A stretch of DNA of 64,000 bases, taken from the NCBI GenBank assembly GCA_024752435.1, contig CP103023.1, positions 868,001 through 932,000 on the forward strand, written 5' to 3'. Positions within the stretch are counted from its first letter, which is position 1. Every line of letters starts with the position of its first letter. Below are positions 36,241-47,327 of the stretch, in pieces. The notes beneath the pieces were generated by a model, which was not told the DNA's origin, did not search any database, and saw only the letters and a program-made list of their open reading frames with translations. The position numbers and the translations under genes were made by a program. The stretch is from Allantophomopsis cytisporea. Its lineage: Eukaryota > Ascomycota > Leotiomycetes > Phacidiales > Phacidiaceae.

Positions 36241-39200
36241 TGTACATAGAGCATGTATCATAGACTAACGATAAATATCATTGAGTTTGCTGACCGCTGT
36301 TATCAAATACAATGAATCAAAGCCTGAATCTTTATCGCGTGCGTTTGTGCGTGCTGGTGAAGATGAAGTAAATGCAAGCCACAAAACACCGAGAGGCAAG
36401 GCGTTCATCCTGTGTGGAGTACCGACTGCTCGGCGAGGCATCTCTACCTTTGGTGCCGAGCTGTTAGAGGCTTAATTGTCCGAAAGGTTAATGTGATTAA
36501 CTTGTGTCCCTTGAACGCAGTAATGTGGTAATGAGCGAAGCTTATATTGTGGAGTGGACATCGGGCATCTGTTCTTCCTCCGAACAGGGAGATCTTTGGA
36601 CGTCGTCCTCGACTGACTTTTGCGTCTCCTCTAGTCCTAGGAGGGCACACCGCTTCTTGTGGGGGCTAAATGTGTGTGTGGGGGTGGAATGGGCGAGATG
36701 TTTGTGGAAGTCTTACCATTGTGATGTCTGCTTGTCGCTGATGAAGCTTGTGCTTTTGTGCCCATGCTTTGGGCCGCAAATCTTGGCCCTAAGACAAGAA
36801 TCCGATCTCGAATGACGCCAATGGACCATGCGACTGCATGTATCTATGACAGGCTTACTTATTGCCTACACAGAACTCGAGAGAATTCATATCTGCTTGG
36901 TGCTCGTCCTTCGAAGTCAATTTAATCCCGACATGTGCCATTTCCCTCTCCTGCGTATCATACCTTGCACTCTGAACCCCTCCCCGAAGCAAGTCAAAGT
37001 CTGTTGAAAGCCTCAAACTTAGTGACATCAGGAATCAGTTCATGAGTTCAACAAAAAAAAACTTTTCGGATCGCATGACCAGCTAGCTTGCTCTATCAGA
37101 GAAGCATTGCTACTAGGTAGTATATGATGGACCGAGGTTCTGGAACACTACTTTCCTTCTTCTCTTGCACTGCAGAATGCATTAATCATGTGCCTTTCTA
37201 TATGTACTGTGTACAGTATACGCTCCACTATTCACATGTGTATTCAAGTACTCCATACATCGTTGTCAGGAGCTGCCAGATCATGACGCTTATGCGTGAC
37301 AGATGGACACTAGTGATTACTGCCCATCATAATGACTTGCATATCTAGACAAAGTCCAGTTCAAATAGCCGGCGCGCATCCCCCAACGGAGCAATAGTGT
37401 TCTCGAATCATACCCATTACCTCCTGCCAAGGAGCAGCGCGCGTGTAAGTGTTCCACATCCGCAACGAGCACAGTCCTCTTCCACCGTCGCACCAAACGC
37501 CCCATCAACGGCAGTGCATGCTTAGTTTCGCCCTGGGATGACCTTGTCCAGAACACGGGCAAAGGCGAGGCGGAATTGTGAAGACGAAAGGCTATGGAAC
37601 GGGTGGAGTTGGACGTCGAATCATCGTGGGTGGGGAAGACAACGGATCATCCATACCTTGCCAACAACGACATATTTATGTATGCACAAGTACAGTAGAG
37701 AAGTTAGAAAAAGATGGAGGCGGGTGTCACCTCAGAATGCCACAGCCTGCGAGTGCGATTGAGTTCGGCAGATGTAATGTGACGGCGATCATTCAGATAT
37801 GCGGATGAGGAGATTTATGGAACCTCACCGTCCATCTTCCTCTGCCCTTTGCGCCGTGTCATCCTGCACCTCATCCCAGCGCGCCATGTGCGGCGAGGCA
37901 TTCTGGAAAGTGCATCAAGCAGGCACCCATCGGTGAGGGAGAAGACGATGGAAATGTGATCGAGTGATGGAATAGCTCTCCGGGATGATGATACAGGGCA
38001 GAGTCGTCTATCTCCTTGCACACTCGCGTGGAGGCTGCGACGACATGCCCGGTGGCGAATGAGAATCCTTCCAAGCATCTCGTCTATGATCGCTGCAAGC
38101 TACTTAGATTACGGAGCCGTTCCGGCCAGGGCCTTCCCTTGTGCTTCTGCGATTGCTGGTGCCGAGCTTCGTGACTCCGGGTGAGAGAGAGAAAGAGAGC
38201 GGGCGGCTTTGGCTTGCTCTTGTTCCCCGGAGAAGCCATTTACTCATTTCGTGCTCTCCCACTTGTATTTCTCAGAAGTGGACGCCATTCAATAGTAGTT
38301 GGGAGAGCCTTCGATCCAATCGGATTGGTGCGCGGTGGTTTGTCATTTTTATTGTCAAGGTGTCGGTGTATCTGCACGGATTCGGGGTCGCCTGCAGCAC
38401 AGCTGTTGCACTCATAGGATGGAAACCATGTATATTATGTGAACTAAAATGTTGATTGAAGGATCGAGGGAAAGCTCTTGCGGAGGAAGTCAATCTTATT
38501 ATGGTATGAAAGATTATTGATTATAATTCTCCATGGTTTTAGGGTTTAGGTTTCGAGAGAGAGAAGGGAAGAATTTATAGGAAAGATTAAAGTGGGATGT
38601 TTGGAATTGTTGCTGTGTAGTGGTGGTCGTGATATTGTGATATTGTGATATCGTGAGAAAGGGGTGCCAATGATAGGTGTGGTGTTGTTGATATGAATTC
38701 CATAAGAAAGGTAATGAAGGTGGATGTGGATGGATAATCAATGTTTTGGAAGTGACGGGTAGGAAAATGGTACTGTGCAGTTAAAAATTGTACTACGCCT
38801 ACGTAACAGCCCATCATGATCATCAACCATCGACATCAACATCAATCACGGTAGACTGTGACAGCCATCGAACAAACAATAACAACATAACACTGACAGA
38901 ATGCATCGGTCCAAGCGATTACATAGACCGTTTGACATGGTGAAGTAGAATGAAGCAGGGTGAAGTAGTAGAAGTAGGTAGCTTGATAATCTAGTGGTAA
39001 TAGTATCGTACTGTACATGGAGATCAAAACACACTGAGAACACATTTAGAACGCATACTGAAGCGTCAAGGATCAAGGATGCAAAGCTGACAAGGTCAAC
39101 GAAGTCTCCCATGTACCGGGTCTAATTACAAGGCGAAGGTAAAACGATTGAAACTTCGCCAGGGGCATAGAAATGACCTGGATCGATATTACATACTTGC

Positions 39201-40230
39201 CTTTACATCAAAATATCCCTGGTGATTTTAGTTTATGATACAATCCATTCTGATCTCCACACTTGTCAGTATAGAATATGATATCTGGTTCCATTACCTT
39301 GGCTGGAGATAAAACAATGGCTTCCACGTACTATGGAATGTCTCGGAGGAGGAATCAGGTTATGTGATGTTGTCCTTTTTTTTTTCCTTGATCCGCTTTG
39401 GTACTTATGATTATATTAGATTAAAATGGGCAGCAAGTACAGTTATGGGCACTGATCTGGGCACATTGGGAGAGAGAAGATGAGAAAAGAAAAGGGGCTA
39501 TAGGCAGAAAGAGTCGTTGGGTGAAATATGTCGCTCTCTCGTTGGTATCTCATACTTGTACAAAGCTTCGCGTGGCAAACAGTCATTGACTGCCCTGTCT
39601 GGCCGTCTATGCTCAAATTCAGTCACCCAGCAACCCACCGCCACGGCTTGCCCCCAGTACTCCCCAAATGAAATCTCAATACCCAAAGAAATTTTAAACC
39701 TTGTCGTGCTTGACAATGACAGTTGAAGTAGAGGGGAAGAGGAAACCCGAAAATTCCCCCCCTGCCACGGTATCATACTTCCGTCATATTGTCGGACCAG
39801 GGAATAACACAAGTCCCACAGGGATTGCCGTTCCCGATCCCCCGAGAGTATACTACCCATTCGATATGCTTACAGCAGTATGAAGTCTGCGGTGGAGATA
39901 CAATTGGCCTTGGCTTCACCGTAGGGCGGAAGCAATCTTCTACTTACTTTACATGATGAAGGCTTCGTCATTCTCGTCATACTTTTTTCTCATATGCGTG
40001 TCCAGTTATCAAAAGTGAAATTAAGCATTGGGAGCCTTTGGGATGAGATGATGGGAATTCTATACTCTGCGTTAGGCCGATATCGTTGCGTCCTGAGATA
40101 CTGAACAAAGTGAGTATCCAAGGAGATATAAGATCCCCGTTGATTGCTATTTTCCGGTAAAAAAGACAAACACCAAAAGCCAGTGTCGTCAGGTTGATTG
40201 CATCTCTGAACGAGCAGAATCCCTTCTGGA
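36241..40230. other. 4 kb gene-poor interval
   Basis: Downstream of Vip1. Many frames of 60-120 codons exist on both strands but none shows motifs, consistent splice joins or a credible start. A short inverted repeat (TGTACTGTGTACAGTA) occurs near 37203-37218, a TATTGTGATATCGTGA repeat near 38630-38655, and a poly-T/poly-A run near 37053 and 39376. No gene is called. Confidence 0.5.
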
Positions 40231-40234
40231 TTCA

Positions 40235-40242
40235 TATAAATA
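40235..40242 (+). promoter_or_regulatory. TATA box of the small Cys-rich gene
   Basis: TATAAATA, followed 30-70 bp later by a CA/CT-rich leader, at a normal core-promoter distance from the 5' UTR intron and start of the gene at 40436. Confidence 0.5.
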
Positions 40243-40435
40243 GCACCTTGGACATCATTTTGAGAAACTCCTCACTTTCAACATTCAAACTAAATCACAA
40301 TCTTCGTGCCTCCAGAACTTCTCTTCACCCTTCGGTCTTCTCAGAAATTCTACTACCAATATATAAAGACATCAAGTGAGTCGAGCCATTCTCAAAGTAC
40401 TAAGACTCACGAATTTGATACTGATATTGCTAGAC

Positions 40436-40600
40436 ATGGCGGTTCCAGGATACTGTGCACATTCCTTCAAGCTCATAAAATCCGAGAGCACTCTGATCCA
40501 ATGGGTCTGCAACATGTGCCACAGCGGACCGCACTGGTTCATCTTCGAATGTAAATACTGCCAGCTCAAGACTTGTCGACCATGCACGTACAATGCCTAG
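40436..40600 (+). CDS. Small Cys-rich probable zinc-binding protein, 54 aa
   Basis: The 54-residue product has a clear metal-site pattern, WVCNMCHSGPHWFIFECKYC then C-X4-C-X2-C: C-X2-C, a His, C-X2-C and C-X2-C, enough for two zinc ions. I know of no function. The gene has a TATA box at 40235 and a 58-bp 5' UTR intron (40376-40433; donor GTGAGT, acceptor TTGCTAG) ending two bases before the ATG. Without that intron the frame extends upstream only to a GTG. The opposite strand also has an open frame over this gene (40430-40798), but the Cys pattern and the promoter favour the plus strand. Confidence 0.55.
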   Translation: MAVPGYCAHSFKLIKSESTLIQWVCNMCHSGPHWFIFECKYCQLKTCRPCTYNA

Positions 40601-41678
40601 GTCAACCCGGTTCACATTGGTAAGTTCAGACGCCAGTCTCGACATTCGCTCGAGGTCTCCTGCGGCAGATATGCCACATAAAAACAGAGTCCAGAACCTG
40701 ACGTTATTGTTTTCGAGCAGGCGCTTTGGAATGGAGACCCCTCTCATTTCGCGGCAGACGTCAAGTAGCATCCTGGTAGCGATCGGTGCATCAAGCAAGG
40801 AAAGTCGGCATTACTTGGTACTAGCCAATACCGGATCCTTGAAACTCTGATAGACATGCCGCCCACCAATCCACAAAGACTGTTCTCAATGTTCTCGATG
40901 GTCCATTCCATCATATTTGGGTTGTCCCAACAGCCTTGTCATCCTTTTCGATCGGAGTTCTAGTACTGGAAGCATCACGGAAAATGGTAGCATGATCTGG
41001 AGACTCATTGGAGTTACTGTCAACGGAGTAAAAGTTTTGATTGGAGTTTTCTTTTTTTCCGCTCTCTTTTATATTCGGCTTCAACGGGGTGTTTGGATTG
41101 GAGTATGGGTATACCACACAAGAGTGATACATTGTACGCGGTACGCAAGTACATCCTTCCTGTCAGTAATGAAATATGAATACATAAGAGTACCATGATC
41201 ATGAATCAACGTCATTGTGACAATGCGTGAATAAGGAAAGTAAAATGAAGATCTTCAAGAGTAAGGCTGGAGAGAACTAAGATAATGTCCTTAGGGCTTG
41301 CACACCGCTCTCATCCTCGGAGTGATAATTGATATTTTGGTCCGAATGACATTTCCTTGCCTCGATGTTGTAGAGAAACAGATGAATGACCCCACAACGA
41401 GAAGCGCATCCGATAATGCCGTGTAACGTCCCACCTTGTCTGCCATTAGCCGCGGTAAGGCTAAATTGGTACAACCTCGCGGACTCTCCGAGTACGAATT
41501 TGACTGTGCCGGACGAAGGGACGAAGGCATTGAATGTTGCACAACAGCTGTCATCGACTGCCCTTCTGTCACGAGGCTCTCTTCAGCCTCGCATACGCGC
41601 CCTTGTGATTTGAAATGAAGTAGCTTTCCCGGTTTCTGGCATTGATCCGAATCGCTGTCTTTCGTGTCGTAATTTGTA
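40601..41678. other. Intergenic, possible decayed transcription-factor fragment (minus strand)
   Basis: About 1.1 kb. On the minus strand, 40610-40798 encodes NNNVRFWTLFLCGISA and following residues, whose rhythm resembles the C-terminal part of the fungal-specific TF domain. It has no ATG and no open frame upstream, so at most it is a relic. Nothing else is recognised. Confidence 0.3.
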
Positions 41679-42964
41679 TCAATTCATCAAACTTGGCCAT
41701 TCTATAATTGTCAGCAAATGCCGTCAACGCAAGGAAATTCCGTGAATACGGGGAGTATGATGCCGTGCGCAAAAATAGACCCACATCACAAGTACGCAAG
41801 GAGAGAAGAGGAGAGGATACGAAAACAAAGGATAGAAAACATACCAAATTTCGTTCTCTCACTATTCCTCTTGCTGACAACAACCTCCTCTCCAACCGCA
41901 ATAGCGCCACTCCCAGCTTGCAGAAATCCATACCTCCCAAAGACAGGACTGTACTTGACGCCCGCATCAATTCTTCGATCCTTCATCAGCTTCTTCAGTA
42001 TTGTTCCTGATTCCCCAGTTCCTGGTTTCCCAGTATCAAAATCAATATTGATACTTTTGCATCGCGCACAATTGGCGGTAAGGATGATTTTAGTGTCTCC
42101 AATTTTCAGTTCTCCCCAGAAGTCTTCATCCCACTTCTCTTCACCGTCAAGCACAATGTTTGGTCTGAACTTTGTGATGTCCATCTTCTCATCCCCGGGT
42201 AAACGTGTATGCACATCTTCAAGAGAGGCCTCGCTGACCACCAGAAATGGTGCACAATCAGAAAATGCAATTCCACTATCTCTTCGACCTGGGATATAGC
42301 TAGTGATGCTAGAGAACCATCCAGTTGGTTGAGAATTGGGAGAGAGGTTTCCAAGCACTGGGCGTTGACCATCGCCTAGATATGCCAAGATGACCTCGTA
42401 GCCAAAACACTCCGAGAACCAGTGGTTGTACTTTTCCGACATTTTGTATGCTGTCGTCTTACTCCCATGCATGTCCACCTCTATTGGGTCTAGCTTTTCG
42501 AAGTCCGGAAGTAAAGGGATTTTGAGAGTCGATTGAGTGGATGAATTTGACTCAATGAGAGGTGGATTTGGAGTACGATAGCGGACTTCAATATGAGACT
42601 CGCTGAGGCTGGGATGAAAGAGCGTCATTTCGGGGAAATAGGCCACATGCATATTCTTGTAAGTTCCATCTTCAAGAACCTTCAATATCATGAATTTTCG
42701 ATCATGTTGAATTCCCAAAGCGCCTAAGTCCGCAGTCTGGAGCGAGATAGGCCGGAGCGATTTGATAGGATAAACATATAACTAAACAGATTAGTGTATA
42801 TCCTGTATATACTATGGTGGGATTAAAACCTGTTTGATCTTCATCGTGGAACTGAGATGATTTGGGCTTAAGGATCAGGACTGGTAGATAGAATGTTGTT
42901 GAAAGAGAGCAGACTTGGTTGACATATACCTGTGTGATGTTACTAGGATTCGGGGGCTTATCAT
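41679..42964 (-). CDS. MOSC-domain protein, mARC-like
   Basis: Molybdenum-cofactor-binding family related to the mitochondrial amidoxime-reducing component, which reduces N-hydroxylated compounds. Exons complement(41679..41701, 41845..42781, 42944..42964) give 326 residues, with introns of 143 and 162 bp. The N-terminal beta-barrel opens LLYVYPIKSLRPISL and has GIQHDRKFMIL. The MOSC domain has KFRPNIVLDG, then the conserved cysteine region NCARCKSINIDFDTGKPG, and ends ERTKFEWPSLMN, the expected end, supplied by the tiny last exon. The start at 42964 (MISPRI) was chosen because it joins in phase through a CTA/GTAACA donor; the frame further upstream has no ATG. No N-terminal membrane anchor is visible, unlike animal mARC, so a cytosolic enzyme is likely. 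Confidence 0.88.
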
Positions 42965-43344
42965 AGGCGGGGTAGAAATACCGAAAATGGATAAATATCA
43001 ATAGCCCCCACCTGTCCGGGTTAGCTACCGGGAAGTCTCATACTTGCGAAGGTATGGGCTACGAAGCTTCTCGTAGCGTTGTAATTTGTGCATGAACATA
43101 TGAGTTGAAAACGGTGATATATTTGAGGTATTGAAATTATCAAGTTATCAAAGACAAGTTAGGCAGATTTAAAACGCTCTGGGTCCGGTATGCAGACCTT
43201 CTCAAAACAACACGACCCCTGTGACATTCAAGCGAGCTACATATCGTCAATAAGACGAGACCATTCTGAAGCTACCCCGCCATTTCTCCTACGAATACAA
43301 CCAATTCTATCATCATTCCCCTACATCAACATCAACCACTCAAA
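42965..43344. promoter_or_regulatory. Divergent promoter of the MOSC and IMPase genes
   Basis: 380 bp shared between two divergent starts. The IMPase side has a CA-rich leader (CTACATCAACATCAACCACT) right before the ATG. No specific site is recognised. Confidence 0.5.
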
Positions 43345-44279
43345 ATGGCCTCCCCAGATCTCCAAGATATTCATGATACTCTTATCTCCATAGCCCATGA
43401 TGCGGGGGAAATGATAATGGCAGCTCACCCGTCGACGCTCTCTCATGGCACCAAAAAGAACAGTTTGTACCATAATCCATCAATTCCAACCCACGCTGAC
43501 CCCTCCTAGCTGCAGATATCGTCACCGAGACAGACCAAGCAGTAGAGAAGATGGTATCGACAACACTCTCCTCAAAATACCCCACCTACTCCTTCATTGG
43601 CGAAGAAACCTATCACCCCGGACTCCGCCTAACGTCGGCACCAACATTCATCTGTGATCCCATCGATGGCACCACCAACTTCGTACACGCTTTTCCCTCT
43701 GTCTGCATCTCTCTCGGCTTCGTAGTCGACAAGAAGCCAGCAGTAGGAGTCATATTCAACCCATTTACCGACACTTTGTACACAGCTATTAAGGGACAGG
43801 GCGCATATATGACACAATCGTCACGGCCGAAGCAGAAATTGCCTCTGAAGGAACCAGAACCTCTGAAGGACTTGAGTACATGTCTGATTGGTGCAGAGTG
43901 GGGATCTGACCGCTCGGGTGTGAATTTTGAGCTCAAGTCGAGGGTGTTCAGACAATTGGCTGCGTCGAAAGAGGAGGGGGGTTCGATGGTCCATAGTCTG
44001 AGATGCTTGGGATCTGCAGCACTCAACCTCTGTGCTGTTGCCGCGGGCTTCCAGGACGCATTTTGGGAGGGCGGGTGTTGGGTATGGGATGTAGCTGCTG
44101 GGGCATGCATATTGTTCGAATCGGGGGGGATTTTGGTTGATGGAAATCCTGGTGAGTGGGAGCCTGAGCTGGACTGTAGAAGATACCTTGCTATTAGAGG
44201 AGCGCCGAGTGGACAGAAGGAAGTGGTGAAAGAGTTTTGGGAGGTTATAGGTGAGGGAAGATTAGATTATCATGCTTGA
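43345..44279 (+). CDS. Inositol monophosphatase-family protein
   Basis: Mg2+-dependent, Li+-sensitive phosphatase fold; members dephosphorylate inositol 1-phosphate, and some fungal homologues (QutG) sit in the quinate pathway. Exons join(43345..43462, 43510..44279) give 295 residues; the intron is 47 bp. The start MASPDLQDIHDTLI gives the usual first helix. Metal-site motifs are complete: DIVTETDQAVE, GEET, DPIDGTTNFVHAFP, and WVWDVAAGACILFESGG. Length fits the family (270-300). No quinate genes lie nearby, so an IMPase role is preferred. Confidence 0.92.
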
Positions 44280-44289
44280 AAGAGATTAT

Positions 44290-44776
44290 AGATTTAGGAC
44301 TATCAGAATTTGAGCATTATAGACATACTGCTTGTCTTGAGATGTATGGTTGTTTGTAGTAGTACAGTGATTTTTACTTACGGGATTATTCAGAGCTGTA
44401 TATTTTCTCACAACTATACATTTGTTGAGAGTCATACGGTAAAGTTCCTTCATATAATATTTTAGAATTGTCGGGTCATTTAGAGCATTACATTTATCCA
44501 AAGCTATATATTTCCCTCAACTTATAAAGCTATTTACACATGTACAGATACCTATTGCTGCACAGTTGTTCACATTTGTACGGTTCTTTAGAGCGGCATA
44601 TTTATTCAGAATCATAAATTCATTAAAATCTATAGAATAATCAAGGGCTATTTACACATATACAGCTATCTACAGCCACACAGCTATTTGGGATTGTAAA
44701 ATATTTTTGAGACCTATAATTATTTGGAGCTATATAATCATCTAGAGCTATACAACTACTTAGAGTAGTTCGGTTA
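44290..44776 (+). repeat. Degenerate 18-bp minisatellite, left part
   Basis: Just after the IMPase stop, a diverged tandem array with an 18-bp period, clearest at 44717-44770 (units like AATTATTTGGAGCTATAT). Much of it reads as a hexapeptide pattern (S/N)-Y-L-x-x-Y on the plus strand, interrupted by stops. It continues at 46629 beyond the transposon. Confidence 0.7.
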
Positions 44777-44822
44777 AGTCCGTGCCCATAGTAGTGGGCC
44801 ACCCAGGGAAATGGGCCACTTT
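44777..44822 (+). repeat. Left terminal inverted repeat
   Basis: 46 bp, matching the reverse complement of 46583-46628 except at position 18 (G versus A). Confidence 0.95.
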
Positions 44823-44951
44823 ACGAAATTATTCAACTCTTACAATATCTACAATAGCATGTAAACAACCACAATAGTAATAGAATTGAACCTATAGATT
44901 ATAAATACTCCACTCAAATAACATATCCTCGTACACATATAAGTTGTAAAC

Positions 44952-46478
44952 CTAAGGCTCTAACTCAATACGGGCCCGTGTTTCAATAACCTGCTCAATA
45001 GAGGCAAACCGCTTATTGGCATCAATATATACTCTTCTACGCTTTTGCGGTCTTATTGTAGCTATTGTAGCCTTCAATGACAATACTTCTTGCTGTAGCA
45101 TAGCAACTTGAGTGTTTTTATTGTTAAGACTCTTCCCTAGCTTAGTGAATAAGCGCCGGCTATTTCGGTGTTCTGCAGGTAGTGTATATTCAAGTGATTT
45201 CTGGGAATATTGTCGAAGATCTGATCCTTTTTGCGGTGTCAATAGCAACTGACTATATCCCTGGTCCCTTGCTATTGTCCCTTGCTCTTCAATAGGAGTT
45301 GTTTGTCTCTTATTATTGTGAATAAGCCGGTTACTCAGAGCCTTCTGGATCCTTGGGCTATTATACCGAGTATCCTATAACCTACTCCCAGACCAGCTAG
45401 ACTGTATGTTCTGCTTATTCATAGTATCCCTCCTTGCTAGTATATAGCATTGTATAAAGCCCAATTTGCCAATAGGCGTGCAATTAGTGTCAATAGCAAG
45501 GTTATCAACATATTGCCGGTATTTTCGCTTCAATGGTGAGAATATACTGATATCTAGCGGCTGCAATACATAGGAAGTATGAGGCGGTAAGAATAGCAAG
45601 TATATCTTATTGACAAAGTATTTATACATAAATTCTTCATTGTCATGACTTCCATGGCCGTCAATAATAAAGAGCCGGTAGCTTGGTATTGTCGGCTCTG
45701 TCAATGGTATAAAGTGTTTAATAAGCTATTGTAAGCCAATTTCATTAGAAGTCCAGCTATTGGGTGAAACTGTGAACTTCCAATCGACAATAGTAGAGCT
45801 TATTGAGGGAATCTATTGATGTTGTAGATGTTGACCTTTGAATATAACCAGTGGTAGTATTGACATCCCGGCAGCAGAGATATACTCTACTATTGTCGTC
45901 CAATTGCGAGAATCTGGGCTCTTCCTGAATATTGACTTCTTCTGAGTATCCCCAAGCACCAGTCTATTAATCCTAAGTCCTTCTATAATACCTGCTTCGT
46001 CTATATTCCACCTGTTTTCGGGTAGAATAGCTATCAAGGCTGGGTTTTCGAAGAGTTTGAAGAATTGCTCGATGTTGGTAGGAGATGCACTATTAACTCT
46101 TGAATTATCAATAGTCTTAGCTCTTATTGTCTTCAGCTTCGGATTTCGTATAAGGAAGTTGCGGATCCAATGCTTTCCAAGAGGCTTATCGTCGCCGGCG
46201 GCAGTAAGTATACGCTGTACTATATGCCGGAGTTGTACGTGCGTGGGTGCGTAGCCTAATTGGCCCTGTATAATAGCCCAGTTAACAATAGCTTCTTCCT
46301 GGCTATTGGCAAGCCGCTGCTGGTGTTCATGGGCGAGTTGAATAGATTCAATCCCATTGACACGGTTTTGTATTGTCGTACGTGGGATCCCATAGTCTTT
46401 GGCTACACTTCGTATTGATTGGCCATTATTGACTGCATTGAGCGCGCTAGTGAGTACATCTTCGGTGTATTCGCGCAT
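44952..46478 (-). pseudogene. pogo/Fot1-like transposase with three amber stops
   Basis: A single unshifted frame of 508 codons encodes the whole transposase, interrupted by TAG at 45813-45815, ~45724-45726 and 45372-45374. In order: an N-terminal Pipsqueak-type helix-turn-helix (SIRSVAKDYGIPRTTIQ), a CENP-B-type second DNA-binding domain (GKHWIRNFLIRNPKLK), and a DDE catalytic domain with D in WNIDEAGI, D in IIDGHGSHDNEEF and the third in HTSYVLQPLDISIF. The C-terminal tail is basic and coiled. Two of the stops sit where Trp is expected (TGG to TAG), a change that on the other strand is CpA to TpA, the favoured RIP change. No frameshift is present. The protein is expected to be non-functional. 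Confidence 0.9.
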
Positions 46479-46582
46479 TGTGATAACATCATCAATAGGT
46501 CACAATAGTAAGGTAATTGGAAGTAAGTTGGTTGAATAGCTTCGTGTTCAATATCTACAATAGTATAGCTATACGCGTTTAC

Positions 46583-46628
46583 AAAGTGGCCCATTTCCCT
46601 GGGTGGCCCATTACTATGGGCACGGACT
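46583..46628 (-). repeat. Right terminal inverted repeat
   Basis: Mirror of 44777-44822, followed by TA. Confidence 0.95.
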
Positions 46629-46830
46629 TATTTAGAGTAGCACAATTATGTAGCGTAGTACGATCATTAGCATATCACAATTACTTAAAGCTATACAGTT
46701 ACTTAGAGTAGCATAACCATTTAGAACAGCACAACTATTTGAAGATGTATAATTATTTTAAGCTATACTTATTTACATTTGTACGATTATTCAGAGCTGT
46801 ACAGTCCTTTGAGACATAAATTCATTGCAC
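46629..46830 (+). repeat. Degenerate 18-bp minisatellite, right part
   Basis: Continuation of the 18-bp array cut by the transposon, with units such as TACTTAGAGTAGCATAAC. A stretch at 46672-46711 still reads HNYLKLYSYLE, matching the left half's hexapeptide. Confidence 0.7.
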
Positions 46831-47327
46831 AACTTTACGTGATCCTAGCTTAGTGAATTAGTCTGATATTTTGATTAAACTGATGTCGAAAACTAGATAT
46901 TAAGCTGTGGAAAACTCTGATTGAGAATGATGCTCGACGACACAAAGTATTATGATGCCATCAATAATTGAATTTCAATTACTAGCATATGCATTGACAT
47001 CAATATGGTAGTCTCCTAATAAATGTCAACGGTGTGCGTGCAGTATAGTGGCCGTTGATGGTATAGATCACGTGTTTTCAAGAGCCAAGACCGAACTATC
47101 AATACTTTCACTTCTCAACCACAACCACAAAACACCCTGATGATCCGAAAAGAACTATAAATCGTAATTTAGACCATGATGAAATATCAGAATTGTCACA
47201 AGAACTCTTCTGCTCACATTAATTGCACGTTCGCACCAAAATGACGAAATGTTGATCAAATTACATTATCTTGAACTTTTTAACTACATAATAAAATGAA
47301 TAGATACAAGACCAGCTCTGTATCCAT
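46831..47327. other. Intergenic, no gene
   Basis: About 500 bp of AT-rich sequence between the minisatellite and the mannitol dehydrogenase stop; its end is probably that gene's 3' UTR. Confidence 0.55.

Larger units (their letters stand above)
44777..46628 (-). mobile_element. pogo/Fot1-like Tc1-mariner transposon, 1852 bp
   Basis: A complete element bounded by 46-bp terminal inverted repeats (44777-44822 and 46583-46628; one mismatch) that begin AGTCCGTGCCCATAGTA. It is flanked by TA on both sides (44775-44776 and 46629-46630), the target duplication of this superfamily. It carries one transposase frame on the minus strand with three stops. The size is typical of Fot1-like elements (1.8-2.0 kb). 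Near-identical ends suggest fairly recent insertion; the stops mean it is now non-autonomous. Confidence 0.95.

Noticed and set aside
42930..43001. Alternative first exon of the MOSC protein (IFIHFRYFYPAYDK...)
   Set aside because: No ATG in frame, and a stop lies just upstream; the short exon at 42944-42964 has an ATG and joins in phase.
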